Assembly: GCA_004010935.1 (NCBI GenBank)
Contig: CP026511.1
Location: 3,968,001 to 4,032,000 of the forward strand
Direction of reading: 5' to 3'
From: Pseudomonadaceae bacterium SI-3
GTDB lineage: Bacteria > Pseudomonadota > Gammaproteobacteria > Pseudomonadales > Pseudomonadaceae
DNA length: 64,000 bases
The notes under the pieces were generated by a model. That model was given only the letters and a program-made list of their open reading frames with translations, did no database searches and had not been told where the DNA came from. The translations under genes were made by a program, and so were the position numbers. This document shows positions 55,688 through 64,000 of this stretch, piece by piece (within the stretch, counting starts at the first letter, position 1; each line of letters starts with the position of its first letter).

Positions 55688-56386
55688 ATGCTGCAAGTCC
55701 AACAACTGCATCAGTACTACGGCGGCAGCCATATCCTCCGCGGCCTGTCGTTCGATGCAAAAATTGGCGAAGTCACCTGCCTTCTCGGCCGCAACGGCGT
55801 CGGCAAGACCACGCTGCTCAAATGCCTGATGGGCCTGATCCCGGCCAAGGAAGGCGCGGTGAACTGGGAGGGCAAGCCGATCACCAGCTTCAAGCCGCAC
55901 CAGCGCGTGCATGCCGGGATTGCTTACGTGCCGCAGGGCCGGGAAATTTTCGGGCGCCTGACGGTAGAGGAAAATCTGCTGATGGGGCTTTCCCGTTTCA
56001 GCGCGAAGGAGGCCAAGGAAGTCCCCGAGTTCATCTACGAGCTGTTCCCTGTCCTGAAAGAGATGAAGCACCGCCGCGGCGGTGATCTCTCTGGTGGTCA
56101 GCAGCAACAACTGGCCATCGGCCGCGCACTGGCAAGCAAGCCACGCCTGCTGATCCTCGACGAGCCCACCGAAGGCATCCAGCCCTCGGTGATCAAGGAG
56201 ATCGGTGTGGTGATCAAGAAACTCGCCGCCCGCGGTGACATGGCGATTCTGCTGGTGGAACAGTTCTACGACTTCGCCGCCGAGCTGGCCGACCAGTATC
56301 TGGTGATGAGCCGCGGCGAAATCATCCAGCAGGGCCGTGGCGAGACGATGGAAGCCGAGGGTGTACGCGGCCTGGTCGCAATCTGA
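55688..56386 (+). CDS. urtE: Urea ABC transporter ATPase UrtE
   Basis: A 232-residue LivF-type ATPase. Walker A GRNGVGKT, signature LSGGQQQQ, Walker B LLILDEPTEGI. It completes the importer with UrtD. ATG 55688 has GAAGGAG upstream; it begins MLQVQQLHQYYGG. Separated from urtD by ~170 bases of palindromic DNA. A terminator follows. Confidence 0.95.
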   Translation: MLQVQQLHQYYGGSHILRGLSFDAKIGEVTCLLGRNGVGKTTLLKCLMGLIPAKEGAVNWEGKPITSFKPHQRVHAGIAYVPQGREIFGRLTVEENLLMGLSRFSAKEAKEVPEFIYELFPVLKEMKHRRGGDLSGGQQQQLAIGRALASKPRLLILDEPTEGIQPSVIKEIGVVIKKLAARGDMAILLVEQFYDFAAELADQYLVMSRGEIIQQGRGETMEAEGVRGLVAI

Positions 56387-56412
56387 AAGCTCGCCCTGGT
56401 GGCGAGCCTTTT
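56387..56412 (+). terminator. Terminator of the urt operon
   Basis: GCTCGCC and GGCGAGC form a 7-bp stem with a 5-base loop right after the urtE stop codon, followed by CTTTTG. Confidence 0.75.
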
Positions 56413-56540
56413 GACCCGTCCATGGCTGATGGGCGCCGCGTTCGGTCTGGCGTCGCACTCCTTGCAAACAATTCGCCCTGCCAATCAAGCGGCTAGCACT
56501 ACGTCCGGATGCCGCCAGGTCGGACTCGTTGCCCCTTTAG

Positions 56541-57434
<894 letters not shown>

Positions 57435-57731
57435 AGACGGCGCAGAGGGATGCCTGAGTTTCGCCTCTAGGCTACGTGCCTCATAACGGCGAACGTATGC
57501 GTCCTACCCTTCGGTGATGCTTCCGTTACCGACGACGGTATGGGGCACCTCGACGATAGAAAAGCTGTGCCGGGCGGTGCTTGCAGCTGAGCCAGCTTCG
57601 CTTGAAAGCGAGAGAGATGTCAGGGGGGACCGGAGCAAGACGGTCTCCCTGCAGGGCATGAAGAGGATCGAGAGCGACTGCAGAAGCCGGTCACCGAAAC
57701 GGCCCAGGAGGACCGTCCGGCCATGGAGGGA
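57435..57731. other. Intergenic region with one weak hairpin
   Basis: 297 bases between convergent genes. No gene is convincing. GGGGACCG and CGGTCTCCC (about 57625-57649) could form a hairpin and end one transcript, but it lacks a T run. Confidence 0.4.
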
Positions 57732-58871
57732 TTACTCGATTTCCTTGCGCACGATCTTGCCGTCTTCCACCACCGCCATGGTGGTCGGGGTGATGAAGCC
57801 GCCCTTGTCGGTGATGCCCTGTATCGAATAGAGGTTGTACTTGGGGTCGAGCGCGCTGATCGCCTCGGCCATCTTCGCCCGCACCTGTTGCGGATCGGTA
57901 CTGCCGGCTAGCTCCATAGCCTTGGCCAACGTATGAAAGGCCAAGTAGTTGTAGGCCGCTTCGGAGCCCGGCACCTTGCCGTGGGCCTGCTTGTAACGCT
58001 CGACAAACGCCTTGGCCGCCTCGCCCTCGTATTCGGACAGCGGCACTACGCCGATAGCGCCTTCCAGCAGATCCAGACCGCCCGTGACCGCGGCGATTTC
58101 ATCCAGCTTGGCCTGATCCATGACGATGAAACCGCCCTGGAAGCCAAGCTGCCGCGCCTGCTGCATGACCAGCCCGGTGGGTTCCGAGGCGCCGCCGACG
58201 AACATCACGTCCGGGTTCGAGGCGATCACGCGACTGACGCCGGTATAGAAGTCGGTCGACTTGTTGTAGTCCATGGGATTGCTTTCGGCGATCTCGCCGC
58301 CCTTCTCTTCCCAGGCCTTGGTCATCATGTCAGTCCAGATCTTGGCGTACTCGTGGGTCGCGCCGGCGATGCCGAGCTTTTTGCCATGATGCTTGAGCGC
58401 ATAGTCGGAAAAGGCATCGACGTAGCCGGTGAACTCCGGCGGAATGCGTACGGTGAGCGGATTGCCCTGCTCAGTCACCGAGGGCACGCTGGTGTACGCC
58501 ATGATCAAGAAGTCGTCGCCGACGTTGAAGTCCTGCAGCGCGAACACGCCGCCTGTGTGCGGGACGAACACGGCGGCGGCGTTGGACTCTTTCACCAGGC
58601 GCTTGGCGTTGGTGGCGGCCTGGCTCGGTGAGTACTTGTCGTCCAGGCTGATGAGATTGACCTTGTAGGTCTCGTCGCCGATTTTCAGGCCGCCGGCCTT
58701 GTTGGCGTCATCGACCGCCATGCGCAGGCCGGACAGAGTGTTCTCGCCATAGAGCGCGGCGCCGCCGCTGAGCGGGCCGGTGAAACCGATATTGAGCGTT
58801 TGCTCGGCGGACACCTGTGAAGCAGTAAGAGCGGCGGCGATTGCCAGTCCAAGCGCTTTGAGCGTTTTCAT
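57732..58871 (-). CDS. Branched-chain-amino-acid-type binding protein
   Basis: A 379-residue LivK-like periplasmic binding protein. Signal peptide at 1-22 (ending QVSA); mature part begins EQTLNIGFTGPLSGGAALYG and has the DDKYSPSQAATNAKRLV segment. Ligand may be branched-chain or other amino acids, amides or urea-like compounds. ATG 58871 is set by AGGAGA 7 bases upstream. It is last in the livHMGF-K order. Confidence 0.88.
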   Translation of the reverse strand: MKTLKALGLAIAAALTASQVSAEQTLNIGFTGPLSGGAALYGENTLSGLRMAVDDANKAGGLKIGDETYKVNLISLDDKYSPSQAATNAKRLVKESNAAAVFVPHTGGVFALQDFNVGDDFLIMAYTSVPSVTEQGNPLTVRIPPEFTGYVDAFSDYALKHHGKKLGIAGATHEYAKIWTDMMTKAWEEKGGEIAESNPMDYNKSTDFYTGVSRVIASNPDVMFVGGASEPTGLVMQQARQLGFQGGFIVMDQAKLDEIAAVTGGLDLLEGAIGVVPLSEYEGEAAKAFVERYKQAHGKVPGSEAAYNYLAFHTLAKAMELAGSTDPQQVRAKMAEAISALDPKYNLYSIQGITDKGGFITPTTMAVVEDGKIVRKEIE

Positions 58872-58895
58872 TGTTATCTCCTGGGTCATGACTGT

Positions 58896-59603
58896 TCAGG
58901 CGCCGATATAGGCTTTGCGCACGGCTTCGTTACCCAGCATGGCCTGCTGGTCACCTTCCATCACCAGGCTGCCGCCCTCGATGACATAGGCGCGGTGCGC
59001 GATTTTCAATGCCGCAAAGGCGTTCTGTTCGGCCAGAAGCACGCTGGTGCCGGATTTGTTGATGCGTGAGATCACGTCGAACATTTGGTTAACCACCAGC
59101 GGCGCCAGCCCGAGCGAGGGTTCATCAAGCATCAGCAGCCGCGGGCGGCTCATCAGCGCTCGGCCGATCGCCACCATCTGCTGCTGGCCACCACTCAGTG
59201 AGCCGGCCGGCTGGTTGCGCTTGTCGTGCAGGATGGGGAACAGATCGAGCACTTCCTGCAGGTTGCGCTTGTTGCCGTCACCGTCGCGGCGATGCAGATA
59301 GGCGCCGAGCGCGAGGTTCTGCGCAACCGACATCTGCGGGAACAGCTTGCGGCCCTCCGGGCAGTGCACCACGCCGGCGGCAACCAGGCCGGACGGCTTG
59401 AGCCCGTCGATGCGCTTACCCTCCAGCGTGATGGTGCCGGCAGTGGGCTTGAGCAGCCCGCTGATGGTGTTGAACAAGGTGGTCTTGCCGGCCCCGTTGG
59501 CCCCCAGCAGCACCACCAGTTCGCCGGCGCCAACCGTCATCGAGACCTGGTTCAGCGCTTTGAAACTGCCGTAGCAGACATCGACCCGATCAAGCTGCAG
59601 CAT
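58896..59603 (-). CDS. livF: ABC transporter ATPase LivF
   Basis: A 235-residue ATPase. Walker A GANGAGKT, signature LSGGQQQM, Walker [15 protein letters not shown] 59603 (MLQLDRV) is chosen because GGGGAG lies 8 bases upstream; GTG 59612 is the other in-frame candidate. It overlaps livG. It powers import with LivG. Confidence 0.94.
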   Translation of the reverse strand: MLQLDRVDVCYGSFKALNQVSMTVGAGELVVLLGANGAGKTTLFNTISGLLKPTAGTITLEGKRIDGLKPSGLVAAGVVHCPEGRKLFPQMSVAQNLALGAYLHRRDGDGNKRNLQEVLDLFPILHDKRNQPAGSLSGGQQQMVAIGRALMSRPRLLMLDEPSLGLAPLVVNQMFDVISRINKSGTSVLLAEQNAFAALKIAHRAYVIEGGSLVMEGDQQAMLGNEAVRKAYIGA

Positions 59604-60357
59604 CGTAGTCACTCCCCAGGTAGGCTTCGATGACAGCCGGGTTTGCCTTGATCTCGGCGGGCGTGCCCTCGGCGATCTTCTCGCCGTAGTTGAGCACCAT
59701 GATCTTGTCCGCCAGGCCCATGATCATGTCCATCTTGTGCTCGATCAGGCACACGGTGAGACCGTGCTCGGGCATCTTGCGGATCAGCTCGGCAAGGCCT
59801 TCGGTTTCCTCGGGATTGACGCCTGCCGCCGGCTCGTCGAGCAGCACCAGCTTCGGCTCGGTGGCCAAGGCCAGGGCAAAGGCGACGCGCTTACGCTCCT
59901 CCTGTGAAATATCCAGCACCACTCGATTTTCCAGATGCGCCAAGCCGACGAAATCCAGCGCGGCGCGCGCCTTCTCGCGGCATTCACGCTCCTCCTGTTG
60001 CAGGCGCCTGGAGTTGATCAGCACATCCCAAAGGCCCGATCGAGTTCGCAGCCGGTGGCCAACGATCAAGTTGTCCAACACCGTGGCCTGCTCGAACAGG
60101 TGCGTAGTCTGGAACGTCCGCCCGACGCCGAGCCGGGCCACGCGGTCGCAGCGCATCCGCGAAACGTCGTGGCCGTCGATCAGGATCCGCCCGGAGCTGG
60201 GCTTGTGAACGCCGGAAATCAGGTTGAAAAAGGTGCTCTTGCCGGCGCCGTTCGGGCCGATGATGGCGTTGATCTTGCGCGCTTCGAACTCGACGCTGAC
60301 GTCGTGTACCGCCGCCAGCCCGCCGAACATCTTGGTCAGATTCTCGACCTTAAGCAT
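59590..60357 (-). CDS. livG: ABC transporter ATPase LivG
   Basis: A 255-residue ATPase. Walker A GPNGAGKS, signature region [33 protein letters not shown], where the usual LSGGQ is relaxed to ISQEE as is common in LivG, H-loop LIEHKMDMI. It overlaps livM by 8 bases and livF by 14. Confidence 0.94.
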   Translation of the reverse strand: MLKVENLTKMFGGLAAVHDVSVEFEARKINAIIGPNGAGKSTFFNLISGVHKPSSGRILIDGHDVSRMRCDRVARLGVGRTFQTTHLFEQATVLDNLIVGHRLRTRSGLWDVLINSRRLQQEERECREKARAALDFVGLAHLENRVVLDISQEERKRVAFALALATEPKLVLLDEPAAGVNPEETEGLAELIRKMPEHGLTVCLIEHKMDMIMGLADKIMVLNYGEKIAEGTPAEIKANPAVIEAYLGSDYDAAA

Positions 60358-61378
60358 TGCTGTTCACCTCGTTGCCTGGGGTGACCTTGGTAGCCGCGCG
60401 CGGGTCCTTGGCCCGCGCTGCTGCGGTGTCCTTGCGCAGCTTCCAGCCGAGAAAGGTGCCGATGACGCCGCGCGGCATAAAGATCACCAGCACCACGATC
60501 AGCGGGCCGAAGATGATCATCCGGTAGTCCTCGAGGAACTGCAGCGACTGGGTGATCCAAACCACACCGAGGGTACCGGCCAGCGGCCCGAACAGGGTGC
60601 CGAAACCGCCCACCAGCAGGTAGGTGATCATGTCGAAGGTATGGTTGGGGTTGGCTTCCTCCGGCCCGATGAAGCGGATCATCGAGGCATAGAGCCCACC
60701 GGCGATACCGGCGTAGGTAGTCGAAAGGACAAAGGCCAGCAGCTTGTTGCGCATCAGGTCGATGCCCAGCGACTGGGCCAGCGCGTCGCCGTTGCGAATG
60801 GCCATGAAGGTACGCCCCAGCAGCGAGGACGCCAGGCGACCGGCGAACCAGATCGCCAGGATCAGAAACAGCAGCGCGAGGTAGTAGAACGGCACCGTCT
60901 GGCTGAAATCCACCAGCCCGAAGCCGTCCGGCGCGGCGATGCCGCGAATGCCGATGGCGCCGTGGGTCAGCTCCTCCCACTTGTCGATCAGCAGATAAAT
61001 GATGAAGCCGACGCAAAGCGTGAAGATGGCGAAGAAGTGCTCCTTCAAGCGCAGCGAGACGATGCCGACCAGCGCACCGACGGCGGCCGAAACCAGCGCG
61101 GCCGCCACGAAGGCGGGCCAGAAATTCCAGCCATGGTCAGCCGTGAGAATCGCCAGGGTGTAGGCGCCGATGGCGAAGAAGCCGCCGTGTGCCAGGTTCA
61201 GCTGACCGCAGTAGCCGGTGATGATATTCAGACCGTAGACCGCAATCGCCCAGATAAAGGCGCTGGCCATCACGTAGACCTGATACTCGCTCTTGGCGAA
61301 CAGCGGGAAGGCCAGGGCCAATGCCAGCAGCACCAGCTTGGCGCCGCGGCCGGTCAGTAAGGACGCGAAACGATGCAT
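60350..61378 (-). CDS. livM: ABC transporter permease LivM
   Basis: A 342-residue permease with about ten helices. Family features include NIITGYCGQLNLAHGGFFAIGAYTLAIL and the coupling region RTFMAIRNGDALAQSLGIDLMRNKLLAF. It starts one base inside the livH stop codon (TGATG) and is coupled to it. Confidence 0.94.
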   Translation of the reverse strand: MHRFASLLTGRGAKLVLLALALAFPLFAKSEYQVYVMASAFIWAIAVYGLNIITGYCGQLNLAHGGFFAIGAYTLAILTADHGWNFWPAFVAAALVSAAVGALVGIVSLRLKEHFFAIFTLCVGFIIYLLIDKWEELTHGAIGIRGIAAPDGFGLVDFSQTVPFYYLALLFLILAIWFAGRLASSLLGRTFMAIRNGDALAQSLGIDLMRNKLLAFVLSTTYAGIAGGLYASMIRFIGPEEANPNHTFDMITYLLVGGFGTLFGPLAGTLGVVWITQSLQFLEDYRMIIFGPLIVVLVIFMPRGVIGTFLGWKLRKDTAAARAKDPRAATKVTPGNEVNSNA

Positions 61379-62241
61379 CAGTGAGCCCCCTTGACGAACA
61401 GCCCGGTCGGGCGGAAGGACAGGATCACCACTAGCAGCGAGAAGGCGATGATGTCCTTGTAATCCGAGGACAGGTAGAAGCCGCCGAAGCTCTCGGCGAA
61501 GCCAAGGATCATGGCGCCGATGATCGCCCCCGGAATGCTGCCCATGCCGCCAAGCACGATGATCACGAAGGCCTTCATGATCACCAGGTGCCCCATCGCC
61601 GGGTACACCAAGTTGATCGGTGCGTAGAGCGTCGCGGCGAAAGCGGCGAGCATGCCGGAGATGGCGAAGGTCAGCATCGCCACGCGGTTGGAGTCGATGC
61701 CGACAAGGAACGCGCCCTCGCGACTCTGGGCCATGGCGATGATGGTCGAGCCGAGCATCGTCTTGCGCAGGAACAGGTGCAGCGCCAGCATCAGCGTGAA
61801 CGCGCCGACGATGATCAACAGACGCTGTTCAGGAATGATCAGCCCATCGAAGTTGAGGATGCCGCCATAGGGCGAGGCCATGCGGCGGAAGTCCGAGCCC
61901 CAGAGCATCTGCACCACCGCCTCGAGAAACAGCAGGATGCCAATCGCCGCAATCTTGTCGTGGATCGGTGGCGCGTTGCGCAGCGGGTGAAATACCAACC
62001 GCTCGGACAGCACCGCCAGCACGGCCACCACCACACCGGACGCCAGCATGGCGATCCAGTAGTGCAGCCCGATGTCGGTCATGAAGTAGTAGGACGCGAA
62101 GGCGCCGACCATGTACAGCGCGCCGTGGGCGAAGTTGGGAATGTGCAGGATGCCGTAAACGAGCGTCAGGCCAAGGGCGACCAGACCGTAGATGCTGCCC
62201 AGGGTCAAGCCGTTGAGCACTTGCTGGAACAATAGATTCAA
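61378..62241 (-). CDS. livH: ABC transporter permease LivH
   Basis: A 287-residue permease opening MNLLFQQVLNGLTLGSIYGLVALGLTLVYGILHIPNFAHGALYMVGAF, diagnostic of LivH. TTG 62241 is preferred over longer in-frame starts because GGAGA lies 8 bases before it and homologues start here. It is first in the operon, divergent from ureD. Confidence 0.92.
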   Translation of the reverse strand: MNLLFQQVLNGLTLGSIYGLVALGLTLVYGILHIPNFAHGALYMVGAFASYYFMTDIGLHYWIAMLASGVVVAVLAVLSERLVFHPLRNAPPIHDKIAAIGILLFLEAVVQMLWGSDFRRMASPYGGILNFDGLIIPEQRLLIIVGAFTLMLALHLFLRKTMLGSTIIAMAQSREGAFLVGIDSNRVAMLTFAISGMLAAFAATLYAPINLVYPAMGHLVIMKAFVIIVLGGMGSIPGAIIGAMILGFAESFGGFYLSSDYKDIIAFSLLVVILSFRPTGLFVKGAH

Positions 62242-62659
62242 TGCGGCGTCTCCGTGGATCTTGTTGTTATGTGTGCCACCGAGCGACTGCCGATTCCTCC
62301 CGGTCAAGCCGGTCGAACATGCCACCGCCGCCGGGCAAATCGGACTCTTCGCCTGACTGACATTGGCACTCGCTCGCACCCTCGTCAAACGAGCAGCTCG
62401 GAAGAGATAAAGGCCCATAAAGCAGCGTGATGCTGGCAACAAGCTATTTCAGTGACTGCCCGATCGCTCAGACCAAGCTTCAACGAATCGCCGCTCGATC
62501 AAGCCGAGCACGTCGCAACAAGGCCTCACTGAAGCGCACCAAAGTGGATCAAGCCCCACGCAAAACCTTTCGCACGCACCATTGGAGGGCATCAAAAGCC
62601 GGCAACCTCACCATTGTTCGGCTCATTTACTCGCCCACCGGGCTAGTAAGCGCCGCAGC
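62242..62659. other. Divergent liv/ure intergenic region
   Basis: About 420 bases without a convincing gene. It should hold the livH promoter (not identified) and upstream activator sites for ureD. GCAC-rich text around 62535 and 62575 vaguely resembles NtrC half-sites; the match is too loose to call. Confidence 0.4.
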
Positions 62660-62674
62660 GCACCGCGTTGGCGC
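62660..62674 (+). promoter_or_regulatory. GCAC-N7-GCGC element by the ureD promoter
   Basis: The same near-consensus NtrC pattern as upstream of urtA, GCAC-N7-GCGC. Here it lies only 4 bases before the -24 box, too close for a usual enhancer; it may be coincidence. Confidence 0.25.
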
Positions 62675-62677
62675 GAG

Positions 62678-62693
62678 AGGCACGACAATTGCT
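62678..62693 (+). promoter_or_regulatory. Candidate sigma-54 promoter of ureD
   Basis: AGGCACGACAATTGCT matches the sigma-54 consensus YTGGCACGrNNNTTGCW at nearly every fixed base, with GG (62679-62680) and GC (62691-62692) at canonical spacing. The predicted start near 62704 falls just before the ureD ATG at 62728, so it also rules out longer ureD starts. Confidence 0.75.
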
Positions 62694-62727
62694 CGGCTGG
62701 TTCAACCACTTGCTGATCTCACGGTTC

Positions 62728-63561
62728 ATGACTGCTCTGACTCCGCTATTCACGCCCCACTGGAACGCCGAACTCGAACTGGGCTATGCCCGCTTCGACG
62801 GTGGGACACGCCCGGTATTACGCCGTCACAGCGGCCCGTTGAGGGTCCAAAAGCATCTTTATCCCGAGGGTCCGGAGGTTTGTCAGCACATCATCGTGCA
62901 CCCGCCGGGCGGGATTGCCGGCGGTGATCGGTTGGACATCAGTGCCGCGGTCGGCAGCGGCGCCTGGGCACAGCTGACCAGCCCTGGCGCGGCGAAGTGG
63001 TACCGGGCGGGCGGCCCGGCTTTCCAGAATGTGCAGTTGCGCATTGAGGCCGGCGCCACACTGGAGTGGTTGCCGCAGGAGACCATCATCTACTCGGCGG
63101 CGCAGGCCGAGCTGAGCACATCGATCGAATTAGAAGGCAATGCGCGGCTGTTCTACTGGGACATCATCGCGCTGGGTCGACCGGCCAGCGGCGAGCGCTT
63201 CGACGCGGGTCATTTCCAGGCACAGCTGAACATCAGCCGCGACGGCGAACTGCTTTGGCACGAGCGCCAGCGTGTAACAGGCAACGACGGGCTACTGGAC
63301 TCGCCGATCGGTCTCGACGGCCACCCCGTATTCGCCACCATGATTGTCAGTGGCGAGATCAGTGCCGAGCTGCTGGAGCGCTGCCGTGCGCTTCCGAACC
63401 GGGTGCGGGGCGATCTGACACAGTTGCCTGGCATGCTCGTTGGGCGCTGCCTGGCTGGCGAGGCGCTGCATGCACGGGCCTGGCTGATCGACGTGTGGCG
63501 GTTGTTGCGACCTGAACTGCTCGATCGCGAGGCGGTGCCACCGAGGATCTGGAGTACATGA
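62728..63561 (+). CDS. ureD: Urease accessory protein UreD
   Basis: A 277-residue chaperone (UreD/UreH) needed for nickel loading of urease; it forms the UreDFG complex and may guide nickel. Recognisable parts are [44 protein letters not shown] and the LEWLPQETI stretch. ATG 62728 is the first start after the predicted transcription start. Next gene is ureA, ~140 bases on. Confidence 0.95.
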   Translation: MTALTPLFTPHWNAELELGYARFDGGTRPVLRRHSGPLRVQKHLYPEGPEVCQHIIVHPPGGIAGGDRLDISAAVGSGAWAQLTSPGAAKWYRAGGPAFQNVQLRIEAGATLEWLPQETIIYSAAQAELSTSIELEGNARLFYWDIIALGRPASGERFDAGHFQAQLNISRDGELLWHERQRVTGNDGLLDSPIGLDGHPVFATMIVSGEISAELLERCRALPNRVRGDLTQLPGMLVGRCLAGEALHARAWLIDVWRLLRPELLDREAVPPRIWST

Positions 63562-63566
63562 ACTGC

Positions 63567-63685
63567 GGTGGGTAAGGCTCCGCCGTTACCCACCCTACGC
63601 CGGCCAGCACCAGATGCATGGCCGCCCGAAATTCGCTGTGTGGTTGCCACCACCAGCCGGTGGATGCGAAAAGCGATATCCACCG
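63567..63685. repeat. Intergenic palindromes between ureD and ureA
   Basis: Copy 1: GGTGGGTAA (63567-63575) and TTACCCACC (63586-63594) with a 10-base loop, followed by CTACG. Copy 2: CGGTGGAT (63658-63665) and ATCCACCG (63678-63685). They lie in the gap inside the ure operon. Confidence 0.75.
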
Positions 63686-63702
63686 CCACGATTGGAGCCG
63701 TT

Positions 63703-64000
63703 ATGGATTTGTCGCCGAGAGAAAAAGACAAGATGTTGATTTTCACCGCAGGGCTGGTGGCTGAGCGTCGCCTCGCCCGCGGTGTAAAGCTCAACTACCC
63801 GGAAGCCATGGCCTACATATCCGCCGCGCTGCTCGAGGGTGCCCGCGACGGCCAGACGGTCGCCGAGCTGATGCACTACGGCACCACACTGCTGGCTCGT
63901 GATCAGGTCATGGAAGGCGTGCCGGAAATGATCCCGGAGATCCAGGTCGAAGCCACCTTCCCGGACGGCACCAAGCTGGTCACCGTGCATCAACCAATCG
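63703..64000 (+). CDS. ureA: Urease gamma subunit (runs off the window)
   Basis: The first 99 residues of the ~100-residue urease gamma subunit. It begins [27 protein letters not shown] and has [21 protein letters not shown], then EVATFPDG-like text near the end. It is a structural subunit of the nickel enzyme that splits urea to ammonia and CO2. GGAG lies 6 bases before the ATG. The stop codon is beyond 64000; ureB and ureC should follow. Confidence 0.97.
   Translation, partial: MDLSPREKDKMLIFTAGLVAERRLARGVKLNYPEAMAYISAALLEGARDGQTVAELMHYGTTLLARDQVMEGVPEMIPEIQVEATFPDGTKLVTVHQPI

Noticed and set aside
62365..62385. TGGCAC with downstream CGCA as another sigma-54 promoter
   Set aside because: GG-to-GC spacing is one base short and the -12 lacks TT.
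62427..62927. Open frame across the liv/ure gap
   Set aside because: It overlaps the sigma-54 promoter and ureD, has no recognisable protein pattern and no ribosome site.

Overview
The window is 64 kb of GC-rich chromosomal DNA from a Pseudomonas-type gammaproteobacterium. It most resembles the Stutzerimonas (Pseudomonas stutzeri) group. Supports for this are the familiar Pseudomonas order nrdR-ribD...ribC-ribBA-ribH-nusB-thiL-pgpA...ribA with dxs-ispA-xseB close by, an MtfA-ppa pair, a Pseudomonas-type REP unit, and a urtABCDE/ureDA nitrogen cluster. The assignment is by gene content and order read by eye, not by database search. Almost every base is ordinary coding sequence. There is one insertion sequence (IS110 family) and no phage, CRISPR, tRNA or rRNA.

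Left third (1-27 kb). MtfA peptidase and inorganic pyrophosphatase are followed by the decayed C-terminus of a TonB-dependent receptor. Next come an orphan MHYT-PAS hybrid histidine kinase and a group that looks like a stress or envelope set: manganese catalase, a secreted retropepsin-like protein, a membrane protein fusing SPW repeats to a VKOR-like domain, and a membrane-tethered SDR. A CDF metal exporter diverges from a CadR-type MerR regulator across a clear MerR operator. Isoprenoid genes (xseB-ispA-dxs) follow. A cobalamin riboswitch precedes a btuB that carries a one-base frameshift, facing btuF. The riboflavin/thiamine block then runs leftward. It is split: ribD and nrdR are separated from ribC by a 2-oxoglutarate/Fe(II) oxygenase-like gene and a GNAT gene on the other strand. 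ribC has its own FMN riboswitch and a candidate 16-codon leader peptide whose Shine-Dalgarno lies partly inside a hairpin.

Middle (27-50 kb). These are mostly housekeeping or single-function genes: a YbaY-like lipoprotein, a methyltransferase, ThpR, CnoX, a HAD phosphatase, TesB, a GNAT, an HDAC-family deacetylase, a coiled-coil membrane protein, an HI0933-type flavoprotein, AzlCD, RhlE, the IS110 transposase, a NYN-domain protein, a YciC-like protein, a VOC protein, an SDR, a periplasmic binding protein, HrpB, a lipoprotein, FieF, an Lrp/AsnC regulator, a globin, DUF2788 and RluE.

Right end (50-64 kb). This is a nitrogen-acquisition region. urtABCDE encodes the urea ABC importer behind a candidate sigma-54 promoter. 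After an SDR gene, a second branched-chain-amino-acid-type ABC importer (livHMGF plus its binding protein) runs leftward. It diverges from ureD-ureA, which has its own well-matched sigma-54 promoter; ureA runs off the window. Imported urea would be split by urease, so transport and hydrolysis are probably co-controlled through NtrC and sigma-54. A family of imperfect intergenic palindromes (arms around GGTGGAT/ATCCACC, often followed by CCTAC) is scattered through the urt/ure region and beside the IS110 copy.
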